In this document: in pieces, positions 13,485 through 25,300 of the stretch | Numbering within the stretch: the first letter of the stretch is position 1 | Layout: each line of letters begins with the position of its first letter | Assembly (NCBI RefSeq): GCF_963584025.1 | Contig: NC_083629.1 | Coordinates: 19,393,752-19,457,751 of the forward strand | Origin: Labrus mixtus | Lineage: Eukaryota; Chordata; Actinopteri; Labriformes; Labridae | Length of the DNA: 64,000 nt | Direction of reading: 5' to 3' | Program-made: the position numbers and the translations under genes | Notes under the pieces: model-generated | What the model saw: only the letters and a program-made list of their open reading frames with translations | Database searches by the model: none | What the model was told of the DNA's origin: nothing

Positions 13485-13615
13485 TTATTGGTCTGAGGTG
13501 CAAGCCGTGTGTTTTCCAACATCCTTTGTTTGATTTACAGAAGCTGCGGACTTTTCTATCTCTTGTTTACTGAATTTCCCCCTGGAATAAATAAAGTATT
13601 TCTGATTCTGATTTC
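13485..13615 (+). mobile_element. LINE-type 3' tail with TCTGAT repeat
   Basis: The end pattern is GAATTTCCCCCTGGAATAAA then TAAAGTATT followed by TTCTGATTCTGATT. This matches the hairpin-plus-AATAAAGT tail common in fish LINEs. It lies in the ~1.2-kb stretch present only upstream of the left nceh1 copy. The element's 5' extent is not clear. Confidence 0.55.
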
Positions 13616-14861
13616 TGGTCAGCTTATCCTCTGTTCTGTCAAAGAAACTCCAGTATGAGCCTGGACTTCCCCTGAATTCACTATTAGTATTGATCAGCAA
13701 ACCAAACAAATAAAGACAAGCTTGGCTTTTTCATCTAAAAATAGCAGGAAAGACAGAAAAGTCGGAAAGCAGATGGATCAATAGTCTGTTTGCGGTCATG
13801 ATGAGTCCAATACCTCTCCAACAACTTGCAGCACAAATCCCTTACTGTAAGACTCTCACTGCAGTATTGATGTGTGCACATAAAAAGACATGCAACCAGA
13901 ACTTTACTGGAAGAACAGGACTATAAACTCGCACCAGATCAATGTCACAAATTCTGAATTTTTAGTCAAAGTGGAAAAACTCAAAGTCACCCGTTCTTAT
14001 TTACCTATGAATTTATTTAAGAAGGATTAACATACTTTGTACAGATAACATGGTTTCTATATTCTTACATTCATAGCAGGTGCGTGGAAGAAGGATAATC
14101 ACATTATTAGGACTGTTTATAGGAAATTGCCAAATAGGAGTTGCAACAAGTGTCTGTTGCAGAAGAGGTGAAATTATTCTACTTTTAATTTTTGTCACAC
14201 TTGCCTATCTCATTACTTAAATGGTAAGCAGGTTTTTTTCTGTTTTCTCAAAGATTAAAAAATTAAATATGTACATGAGTAAATATGTTGTTTTTAAAAA
14301 AATAAACAAAACATTGCAAACTACCGACATGTAACATACAGACTATTAATATTAGGTGCAGTCATTCACTAAAGTCTGCAGCTCTGTGGTGCCTCCCCGT
14401 GGTCACAAATATGTATTATAATGGACTGATTTTCATTTCTTTTTTTTTTACAATGTCAAAAACGTCATTTCCCAAATTCGTATTCGTCTGAAGTCCTTCA
14501 ACGTTTATCTTTTTTATTTTCATCAGCAGTTTTTGAAGGAGATAGGCTTCTACAAAAATATTGTTTTAGAAAAAAAAACTAAAGGAAAAAAAGCCTACGA
14601 AAATGGTCCCAAAGGTTGTTTGATATAGGATAAATTTAGCCCTAGACAGTCATTAGACTATTCTAAAACTTATAAGTCATAATTACTTTTTTGTAATTTT
14701 TTAATTCCAAACACCATACTGAAATGCATGCAAATAAAGGTTTTATTTTGAAGACTTTAAACGGAAGTGGTTCATGCTTCATAGTAATACCTAGTACTTA
14801 TTATTGAGTAATCAGAGTGTGATCTGCAGCCTGTGGATCATCTGTCACTGAGGGAGTCAGG

Positions 14862-17800
14862 ATGAGGCTGCTGCCGGTTGTCGTTACTGTCTTGTTAACG
14901 GTGTCTGTCGCTTATTATGTTTACATCCCGCTGCCTGATAGCATCCAGGAGCAGTGGAAGCTGATGATGCTGGATGCTGGAATACGTGCAATGATGCATC
15001 TGGTGAGAAAAAAGAAAATAAGGGAATGCATAAGGGAATGCATTTTTTGGCATGTGCTGTGTGTAGGAGGGTTGCAGCAAAAGTAAGTGAATGCAGCAGG
15101 TGTACAACTTAAAATCACCTATGATCCAATCTGCACAAGTTCTTTACCCTTCTCTTCACATTTACTTCAGCTTTATAAAGTTGATGTGAAATTAAAAGCA
15201 GTTGTTTGTGCAAATAAAAAAAAAGGTGAGCTGCAGTCTATGTCTGATAAGTGACAGTGATAACACTGCTCAGACATGGACTTCGACCCAGAAGCCAATG
15301 TTATATAGAGGGCTAACTTTACATTGCACAACTTCAATGTTTATACTGACAAGATCTCAGTTTTTTTTTAATTAAATGAATGGCATCTCTGCCTTACAAA
15401 GTGTTTTTATTTGAAGTAGTGGGTTTTCAGCAGAGCAGATCTTGTGACACACGCAGAGCCGTAAAATCTCAGTTCTGAGGCAAATCACCCTTAAACCCTT
15501 CAACAACATGAACTTTTATGGATTAAGACTAGTGGACAGTGTTTTTCTGTGCTAGAGGGTATTTTCAAGCTTGAATCCATTAAAGCTCATTCGCAACACC
15601 AGTGTGAAATAAACAAATGTTGTGAAAGACTTTAACAGCACATCAACGGTTCACTTTTGAAAGTGTGACTGTTTCCTCAAATGCCAACATGTTACAAAGC
15701 AGGATTTAGAAAGTTTATTATTATTACATTCAATATTATAGTGTATCTTTCTTCTTCAAATATTGGAAAATAGATCCCATAAATTAAGATTAAAGTAAGT
15801 CTGACTGATCTGCAGGTAATAGGTCAGTACTAATAATCTGTAGATATCCTAAATTTGGGTTTTAGAATGGATATGTGGATGGAAAAAGTTGCACCCACCT
15901 AAAATTCTAAATTCAAATATCTCATCACATTGCTAAAAGGGTGACACAATCAAGCTGCGTTGTGCCAAGCAGCCGTGTCTGCTGGCCTTTGTCAAACTTT
16001 GGATAAAGTCTGAGATGTTTGTGTGTCTGAGGTCAAAAGTAATCATCACTAAGACACAGTGCAGAGGGACAAAGGTCTGGTGGTAGTTTCACACATGCAC
16101 AAAACTCCTAAGAAGTCCCTGGCGTTTTTAGGGTTGAGCGATATGTCTGAATACACATCAGCTCACCCCGACTCCACGCTGAAATTTTACTCGGGTAAAG
16201 GTTCAGTCAGGGTGAAAAGAATTGTCTACTTGCGTTTTTTAATTCGGCACAGTTTTGCGTATGTTTGAAAACACAATCACACCCACCCACCATCATCGAT
16301 TGTCTTAATTCTTTCAAGAAGAAACTCCCCTCAAGGTTGTACATTTCCTTTTCTTCCATTTAAGTCCCATTGGATGGATCCGCTGGCCTCCAAACACTAC
16401 ATCACGTCTATCAGGCAGAGCGTAGAGGGTTTCCAGAGCATGGTAAATGGTATGGCCAGTTCTGAGCCCGACGGAGGGGTCGTGCCTGGAGTGAAAGTCA
16501 GCGACATCACCTTTGCCGGCATCCCGGTCCGTTTGTACGAGCCCCCTGCTGGAGGGGAGGGACATCTGAGGAGAGGGCTGATGTTCTTCCATGGAGGAGG
16601 CTGGGCCTTCGGCAGTGTGAGTGAGTACAGACACTGTTAGATATTATAGACCACCAAGAGTGAGCAGCACAATAAGAGACCTCTTCTTTAATTCAATGTG
16701 TTATAAATGCTACTTTGAACGCTCAGTAAAGCTTTATATTTGGCCTCATGAAGTCTGTAGATTTATAGTATTTGTCCATCTTCCCCAAGAGTAGTCTTGT
16801 TGTTTGATTTGTGTTATCCTGTTGTGCATATCTTCCAGTAATATTTCTAAGAAGTGGTTCATTCAGATACAACATATTGTTTGTTCACTTCCCTTATCCA
16901 CTCTCCTCCACCCCTCTTGCATTTCCTCAGAGGAGACGTCCTATGATAAGGTCAACAGGATGGTGTCTGACGAGCTCAACGCCGTTGTGGTCTCTGTTGA
17001 GTAAGTGTGTCTCCTCCTGCAACACTGATCCAGTGATTCAACACTTTTCTGCTCAAAGCAACAAAAAAGAAACAAATACATTCTGAGACGGACTTTATAA
17101 AGCCCTCTTCTGGATAGGACGGGGGGATGACACACTGGACAATGTAAGCTTGTGTGTTGATACAGATAATCCTTGTTGTGTAGCTTTGCTCTTGATATTA
17201 TACCCGTGTGTTTACAGGTTTAAATGTAGAAAAAAGTGTCCATAATCAAATACCCAATGCTTTCTGAAACGTCAGTATCTATTACATCCAATCTCTGTGT
17301 TTTAGGTATCGTCTGTATCCAGAGGTGCACTTCCCAGTGCCGTATTTAGACTGCCTTACTGCTGCCAAACACTTCCTGTCCGAGGAGGTCTTGTCTAGGT
17401 ATGCCATCGACCCCGAACGTGTGGCTGTGTCAGGAGACAGCGCAGGAGGAAACATGGCAGCTGCCGTCTCTCAGGAGGTACGTCAACACACGCCATCGTA
17501 GGAATGTGTGCAGAACACACTGTCTATTAAAGAGCAGGAGATTTATCATTTACTCCATTTTTTTTAGAGCGACCATTCACAACACAAGTTTCTCATCATG
17601 TTTGGAACAGATACTCTTTGTAATATTATTCACTGTGCATAGACCTGGCAGTCTAAGCCTGTTAGCATGACAAGGAGCTAGTTAGCACGAGCCAGCCTTC
17701 ACTATAAGTTTAATCCAATTTGAAAGTTTTAAATGTTCTCTTAAAAGTAGAGAAGGTGACAGTCTGACCCAAAGTGATAGATGATGATTTCAAAGGAGAT

Positions 17801-18782
17801 GGGGCCTGACAGTGTGAAGGCTTTGCCTCCCGTACTACTTTTATAACTTTAAGGACCTTCGCCTGTACTCTGCGAGGTCAATGATCTGGAAAGGTAATAG
17901 AACAGAAAGTGATTTTTAAGGCAATGTGTGTCATATTGGAGCCGACTGGACTGAACAGAGCTGTGTGTGTGTGTGTGTGACTGGGCTGTGTAAGTACGTG
18001 GAGCTCATGCTGTGAGTTTACACTGATATTACATGACGGCGAAACTTAACTATGGCACTGTTGTGGAATCACAGGTCCTTTGATGACATTTAAAAACGTA
18101 AGTCCTTGTAACGTGATGTGATGTTTAATTAGGTTCTTGTTATGTTTTTGTATTTACCCAGATTGCGATGGATGACACTTTGAGTGTGAAGTTCAGCGTC
18201 CAGGCATTGATCTACCCAGCAGTCCAAGCTCTGGACTTCAATACGCCCTCCTACCTGCAGAACGAACATATGCCTATCCTCTACAGGTCTGTAGCCATCC
18301 GCTTCTGGCTGCAGTACCTTGGTGTTGACCTCTCTCTTGTTCCCCAGTTTACAACAAACAATCACAGCTCTTTACAACACACACACATCACCCCTGAGCT
18401 GAGGGCACGGCTGGACTGGACCGTCCTCCTTCACCCGAAATACAAAAAGAACTACAAGCCTGTGATAGTGGAAAAGGGATCTCAGGGGGCTGTGAAAGAG
18501 GTGCCTGGGCTGCTGGATGTGAGATCATCACCACTGTTAGCTGGCCCAGAGGTTTTGGCTAAATGTCCGCGGGCGTACGTGCTTACATGCGAGCACGACA
18601 TTTTGAGGGATGATGGCATGATGTACGTGCGGCGCCTGCAGGACGCAGGCGTGACAGTAACCAACCGTCACTATGAGGACGGCTTCCACGGGTGTTTCAG
18701 CTTTATAACCTGGCCTCTGGATTTTGATGTAGGGAGGAGGGTGACCAGGGATTACATCGACTGGCTCAAAAACAACTTGTAG
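14862..18782 (+). CDS. nceh1: Neutral cholesterol ester hydrolase 1-like, copy A
   Basis: This serine hydrolase of the hormone-sensitive-lipase/arylacetamide deacetylase family is known in mammals to hydrolyse 2-acetyl ether lipids and cholesteryl esters at the ER membrane. Coding exons are 14862-15002, 16365-16620, 16931-17000, 17306-17477 and 18162-18782; the phases join without error to give 419 aa (human about 408). Residues 2-22 form a type II membrane anchor ending in YYVYIPLP, as in NCEH1. The oxyanion motif HGGGW is at about 123-127, the nucleophile in GDSAGG at Ser201, Asp359 in CEHDILRDDG and His389 in DGFHG, so the triad is complete. Exon 5 carries the family stretch QALDFNTPSY. 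The residue after GDSAGGN is Met instead of the usual Leu. An ATTAAA polyadenylation-type signal lies at 18920-18925. It duplicates the gene at 22398-26801. The alternative name, an aadac-like gene, is less likely given the N-terminus. Confidence 0.93.
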
Positions 18783-18919
18783 ATGTGCGTATATGTGCGA
18801 GCAAGAGAATGAATGAGGGTTTTTTTGTGTCGCATGCACACGTGTGTTTGGAGATACCAAATGAACAAGTCCTAGCTTTATGAATCACAGACTTGTACAT
18901 CTTCTCTTTGTATAGGGAC

Positions 18920-18925
18920 ATTAAA
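18920..18925 (+). promoter_or_regulatory. ATTAAA polyadenylation-type signal, nceh1 copy A
   Basis: ATTAAA lies 138 bases after the stop codon. The same signal is at the matching place after copy B (26942-26947), and the intervening 3'-UTR is conserved between copies. Cleavage sites cannot be seen from sequence alone. Confidence 0.5.
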
Positions 18926-19131
18926 TCTAAATCTCAGGGCCCTCGTGTAATTACAGATGCATACCAGCTTAGTAAGTATGAACGTGATGTGTAAAGATTA
19001 CTGAAGGTCTGAAATGGAAAAGGTGAAATATATCGAACCTTCTGACTAACACTGTGAGCTTCTGGGGGGGAAAATCTAACTAAATGCATAGAAATACTTT
19101 GACAATGGAGATTCAGTTATATTCACAAGAG

Positions 19132-20446
19132 CCCAGGAAACAGACTTCCTAGCTCTCCTTTCCTCATTTGACCTCAAGCAGGCCCTCACTCCTCCTACCC
19201 ACAAAGCAGGCAACACTCTTGATTTGATTCTGACTCAGAACTGCTCGACAGCAAACCTGACTGCCACCCCTCTGCATCTATCGGACCACTTCTTTGTTCA
19301 CTTCACAATCTCCTTACCAGAACTCCCTCAGGCACCGCCACCAATGGTTTCATTCCATCGAAACATTCGATCCCTTAAACCAACTCAGCTGTCTGACGAG
19401 GTCTTGGCTGCCATGCCTGCCCATAAGGATTGTGCCACACTCTCTTGATGAGGCTACAGAACACACTCTGCTCCACACTAGCCTCATCTCTGAACAAACT
19501 CTGCCCTCTAGCGTCCAAACCCGCTCACAAAAAACCCACCCTAGTCCATGGCTCACTAAAGTCTAAAGAGAGCGAAGGGGCTTTGCTCAGGGCAGCAGAG
19601 AGGAAATGGCAAAAAAATCAAATAGTCCACTGACATAAGCAAAGACTTGTCTCATTTTCCTCCAGCCAAAAATAATGGACTACATATTATCCGATCAAGA
19701 TCTGAAATGCAACAGATGCAAAAAAAAAAATTCTGCTTTTAACTCACTGCTCCAACCACCTCCTCCTCCACCCTCCACTCTGCTCACACCAGACATGTTT
19801 GCCTCATACTTTACAGAAAAGGTTGCAGCGATCAGTAACCAGCTTTCTGAGCCTGACCAACTCAGCCCAAAGGCGCCAACCAAAAGTGCCTCACTTACCT
19901 CATTATCCCCTCTGATCGAGGAGGAAGTCGCTAAGCTTACCTTAACTCTCACATCCAGGTGTACACTCCCTCCTGCCCACTACGCTCTGCCAATGAAAGG
20001 TGTCTGATCCAACCTTCACAACAGGGTCCTAAGTCTCTTAACTAGACTCTTCTCCTCTGTCGCCCCCCCGGTGGTGGAATGAACTTCCAAACTCCATTGA
20101 CCTGCAGAGTCTCTTGCACCTTTAAGAAAAAGCTAAAGACCCAGCTCTTTCATGAACACCTACGACCTTAACGAGATTATTGATGAGGATAGTGATGGTG
20201 AAGATTTTGTTTGATCATGGGATGGTTTTGATGCTGATTAGAGCTCTCAAGAACAGTGGTCGATGTTGTGCTTTCCCTCTGTGCAGTGCCTGTCAGCACC
20301 TGTGTGTCCGATCGATCTCAAAGCTGTTTGTTTGCACTTACTGACGGTGTTTCCTCCTTTCCAGATCTTTGCTTGTGTTGTACTTACTCTCTGATGTACG
20401 TCGCTTTGGATAAAAGCGTCTGCTAAATGAATTGTAGAATTGTAGA
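19132..20446 (+). mobile_element. Defective L2-like LINE inserted downstream of nceh1 copy A
   Basis: Compared with the matching sequence after copy B (about 27165), the left unit is interrupted exactly here. Homology resumes at AAATGGTCATGATT (20448). The insert encodes, in broken frames, an endonuclease end (TLDLILTQN...LSDHFFVHFTISLP), a proline-rich linker and FASYFTEKVAAISNQLSEPD, as in L2-type LINEs. Most of the reverse transcriptase is deleted. The 3' end has CCTTTAAGAAAAAGC and CGCTTTGGATAAAAGCGTC, then AATTGTAG repeats. It has frameshifts and is non-functional. Confidence 0.85.
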
Positions 20447-22397
20447 GAAATGGTCATGATTGAAATCTAATGAAAGGTTCGTTAAAGCAGAGGTTTAAAC
20501 AGTTATTATATGATCTACTAAGTAATGTTTTGTGAATATACAGTCGGTGCTTAAAGAATATGAAACATGGTTTGATGCATCAAATGTTATTTCAACAGAG
20601 ACGGGATGAGAAGGGGATGTCTTTCCTCAAGGACTTGAAAATCAGTGACCAAATGCACTATCACCTTTGAGTTTCATTACATTTGATAATCACTTTGGAA
20701 CTTAAAGGTAACATGTCATCATGACCCTAGTTTACTCTGATTAAAACATGGTGTGATTTTAATGTCTTGGATACATAAACATATGAAAAAGGAATCTGGA
20801 GATCTGAAAGGGCTTGAAATATAATCGTTTTACACCCGAGTGTATTTTTTCACGTTTTTTTTTAAATATTTTATATGTACCACAAATGTCTCTGCCATCT
20901 GTTGTGATGATGAATGTTGATGATGAAATACATAAAGTCACAATGATGAAGAAAAATAGTTTCTGTACATTGACTTACACTACAGACTTGCATCATCAGT
21001 TTTGGATGTTCGATATTGCTTATTGAGACAAAAACAGAATGCTACACATGTAAAAAATATATTTTAAACCCCCTAAGAAGCACAGTTCACCTGCTGCTAA
21101 TCCTCGAAATACTCCGTCAATAAGTTGCATCAAGCAGAGAGTATATATCAACCCCTTTCTATACGGGAATAAAATCAAAATACTTCAATGCATAATACAT
21201 TCTGAGTACGATTGTAGCAAAAATCAAATGTTCTCTATATAAATATATTGTGGCAAAAAAAAAATCCTAAAAAGAGAGTGAAGTCAGACTCCCTCTGGAT
21301 TTGTTGTTTTCAGCTCTGTGTTCTCATGGACAGGACAGTAACCGTACAGTCTAACAACTTGTCTCTGACATGAACTAATCCATAAAACCGCAATGTTTAC
21401 ACTTGAGTAGTGTTTCAGATTGAACAACCAAGATACAATGTGTTGATCAGTCAGCATTAGAGGTGCTGGAAGATGTTGGTTTTCCATAAGAAAACCTGTT
21501 TCATTTCTTGATATGAAGCTAAGCTAACCAGCTGCTGTTGTGGCCTTGTTTAGAAAACAAAGATTTGCATGTGTTATTGTTCTTGTCATTTTACTCTTGA
21601 GAATCAAAAAGTCTGAAAGCTTGATTTCAAAATTGACTAAATATGTATTTAATTTGCAATGTCCAACTTGAGCTGTGTGTGACATCACTGTACAGAATCA
21701 TGATCTGTTTTCTCAAATATTAAAAATAGTTCATGTGGTTTTTTTTAATTTACAAAATATTACAATTAACATTTTTTTCTTAAAGCAAACTCATTTCAGG
21801 GATAACATTTCACTTGAAAATGTCAGAGCAAACTACCGATAGGCTATATAATTCACTTTAAGTCTGCAGCTCTATAGTGCCTCTCCGTGGTCAAAGATGT
21901 GTATTACAATGTGCTGATCCAACTGCGAACACAAAGAAAAAACTTCATTTCTCAGATGTCAGTTCGTATTCATATGAAGTCCTTCAAAGTCAAAGCGTTT
22001 ATCTTTCTATTTTTTAAAGCAGGGAATATTTTGAAATGTACCAAAATATTCTTAAACATTTAAAAAACAAGTTTAAAACCAGCAGCCAAAGAATAAAGAA
22101 AAAAGCCTATACTAAAATGTTCATAAATGTTGTTTGATACAGGGTAAATTTAGCCCTAGTAGACAGTCATTAGGCTACTTATTTTGAAACGTTTTAGATA
22201 TAATTACTTTTTTCTTAATTTGTATTTTGAAACATCCGGTGGTGAAATTGAAATGCATGAAATGTTTTATTTTGAAGACTTTAAACGGAAGTGGTTAATT
22301 TCATGCTTAGTGGTCCTTCACAATAATACCTAGTAGTTACTGAGTAATCAGAGTGTGATCTGCAGCCTGTGGATCATCTGTCACTGAGGGAGTCAGG

Positions 22398-25300
22398 ATG
22401 AGGCTGCTGCCGGTTGTCGTTACTGTCTTGTTAACGGTGTCTGTCGCTTATTATGTTTACATCCCGCTGCCTGATAGCATCCAGGAGCCGTGGAAGCTGA
22501 TGATGCTGGATGCTGGATTCCGCACAACAATGCATCTGGTGAGAAAGCAATTTTTTTTTTTAAATAAAGGTAACACATTTTTTTGGCATGTGCTGTGTGT
22601 AGGAGGGTTGCAGCAAAAGTAAGTGAATGCAGCAGGTGTACAACTTAAAATCACCTATGATCCAACCTGCACAAGTTCTTTACCCTTCTCTTCACATTTA
22701 CTTCAGCTTTATAGAGTTGATGTGAAATTAAAAGCAGTTGTTTGTGCAAATAAAAAAAAAGGTGAGCTGCAGTCTATGTTTGATAAGTGACAGTGATAAC
22801 ACTGCTCAGACATGGACTTCGACCCAGAAGCCAATGTTATATAGAGGGCTAACTTTACATTGCACAACTTCAATGTTTATACTGACAAGATCTCAGTTTT
22901 TTTTTTTTTTAAATGAATGGCATCTCTGCCTTACAAAGTGTTTTTATTTGAAGTAGTGGGTTTTCAGCAGAGCAGATCTTGTGACACACGCAGAGCCGTA
23001 AAATCTCAGTTCTGAGGCAAATCACCCTTAAACCCTTCAACAACATGAACTTTTATGGATTAAGACTAGTGGACAGTGTTTTTCTGTGCTAGAGGGTATT
23101 TTCAAGCTTGAATCCATTAAAGCTCATTCGCAACACCAGTGTGAAATAAACAAATGTTGTGAAAGACTTTAACAGCACATCAACGGTTCACTTTTGAAAG
23201 TGTACCTCTGTTTCCTCAAATGCCAACATGTTACAACGCAGCGGTCATTTAGAGAGTTTATTGTGAGCTTCCCCGAGAACAAGAAACTTTTCACCTTTGC
23301 TCTACATTTGGAAAAGGCAGCTGTAGGTGACGAGTATTGAGCCACATAGGCCGAGAGAGTTCACACATTAATGGTTTATAACGGTTTGCCAAAGCTGGTC
23401 GTTCTATTTGTACAGGATATTTAATATTATTTTGTATCTTTCTTATTCAAATATTGGAATCTAGGTCCTATAAAATCAGGTTAAAGTAAGTCCTACCACA
23501 GCTGACTGGTCTGCAGGTAATAGATCAGTACTAATAACCTGCAGATCATCCTAAACACCCACCTAAAATTCAAAAGTCAAATATTGTCATATTGCTAAAA
23601 TTAACTTTTTAAGAAACGTGTTACACAATCAAGCTGCGTTGTGCCGAGCAGATGTGTCTGCTGGCCTTTGCCAAACTTTGGACACAGTCTGAGATGTTTG
23701 TGTGTCTGAGGTCAAAAGTTCCATGAAGTATCAGTAAGACACAGTGCAGAGGGACAAAGGTCTGGTGGTATTTTCACACATGCACAAAACTCATAATGTC
23801 TTGATTTTGGTTGAGCTTCATGTGTGTGAACGCAAACAATGGAATTTTTCCTGCCGGCCCCCCCCCCCAGTAAAATGTTGGCATGTCGCAGAGTTGGGGT
23901 GAATGAGTGGATCTGTGAACACAGCGGGAAATATCCAGGAATATGTCCGAATACACATAGCATTAAAGTAAAGAAAAAAGAAGTCATCATAGTGTCAGAC
24001 TCTGTTGCTGCATTCACACATCCGCTCACCCCGACTTCATGCCGACATTTCACTCTGGTAAAGGTTCAGTCAGGGGGAAAAGAATTGTCCACCTGCGCTC
24101 ATACATTCAGCACAATTTCAGGACGTCTTCAGGGCCCACCATCATTCAATGTTTTGAGTCTGTCATGTCCATCCTAAACTCCAATTGAGGTTATACACTT
24201 TTCCTTTTCAGGCCCATTGGTCGGACCGGCTCGGCTTCAACCACTACATCGCGACTATCAGGCAGAGCACGGAGGGTTTCGAGAGCATTCTTGGTTCTGA
24301 GCCTGATGGAGGGGTCGCGCCTGGAGTGAAAGTCAGCGACATCACCTTTGCCGGCATCCCGGTGCGTTTGTACGAGCCCCCTGCTGGAGGGGAGGGACAT
24401 CTGAGGAGAGGGCTGATGTTCTTCCATGGAGGAGGCTGGGCATTAGGCACTGGGAGTGAGTATCTCTATTATGGAGCGTCTATATTACTCTAGAGATATT
24501 ATAGACCAGCAAGACTGAGCAGCACAATAAGAGACCTCTTCTTTTATTCAATGTGTTTTATTTGGCCTTAAAAGTATTTCTGCATCAGAGGGCAATGATT
24601 CATCTATCTTCCCCAAGAGTAGTCTTGTTGTTTGATTTGTGTTATCCTGTTGTGCATATCTTCCAGTAATATTTCTATGAAGTGGTTCATTCAAATACAA
24701 CATATTGTTTGTTCACTTCCCTTATCCACTCTCCTCCACCCCTCTTGCGTTTCCTCAGAGAAGGGGTCATATGATAAGATCAACAGGATGGTGTCTGACG
24801 AGCTCAACGCCGTTGTGGTCTCTGTTGAGTAAGTGTGTCTCCTCCTGCAACACTGATCCAGTGTTTCAACACTTTTCTGCTCAAAGCATACTGACACCCA
24901 CTCACTGAGCCGTTATTGTGATATATTCAATTGAAAGACCTTCCTTGTTGTCATTATATAAAAATGAGATTGAGTTCACCTTGAAGTGCAGATATTCATG
25001 CATCCGCAGTAACCAGAAGGGATGCTCTTTTTAGAAAAATGTCCTCAATTGACGCTGATTTCTTTTGGCTAGACGATTCTGAAAAACTCAAGTTGCGTTT
25101 TAGAAAAGGAAACCGATGTGTTGTAGCAGATCTTATCCGTAAAGCCTGGGAGAGAAGACAGAATACACTGTTTAAGACTGAACTGTGACAGGAGCATGCA
25201 ACATTGCAATGTTATGAAATGTTACTGTAAACCACTGCGACGGAATTTCTGGTGTCTTATAAACCCCACGAGGGTTGGGCACTTTGTGTGCATGACACCA

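Larger units (their letters stand above)
12560..21030 (+). repeat. Left unit of the nceh1 tandem duplication
   Basis: The segment from about 12,560 to 21,030 aligns in order and orientation with about 21,040-27,750. Examples are the AGTTGC-TCAAGCAGAGAGTATATAT block at 12630 versus 21122; AGCTAAGCTAACCAGCTGCTG at 12853 versus 21521; the whole gene; and the sequence after the gene up to CATCATCAGTTTTGG near 20995 versus 27728. This unit has about 1.2 kb of extra sequence upstream of the gene (about 13,040-14,235), extra intron 4 sequence, and an L2 insertion downstream. The unit ends are approximate because the flanks have diverged. Confidence 0.85.
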
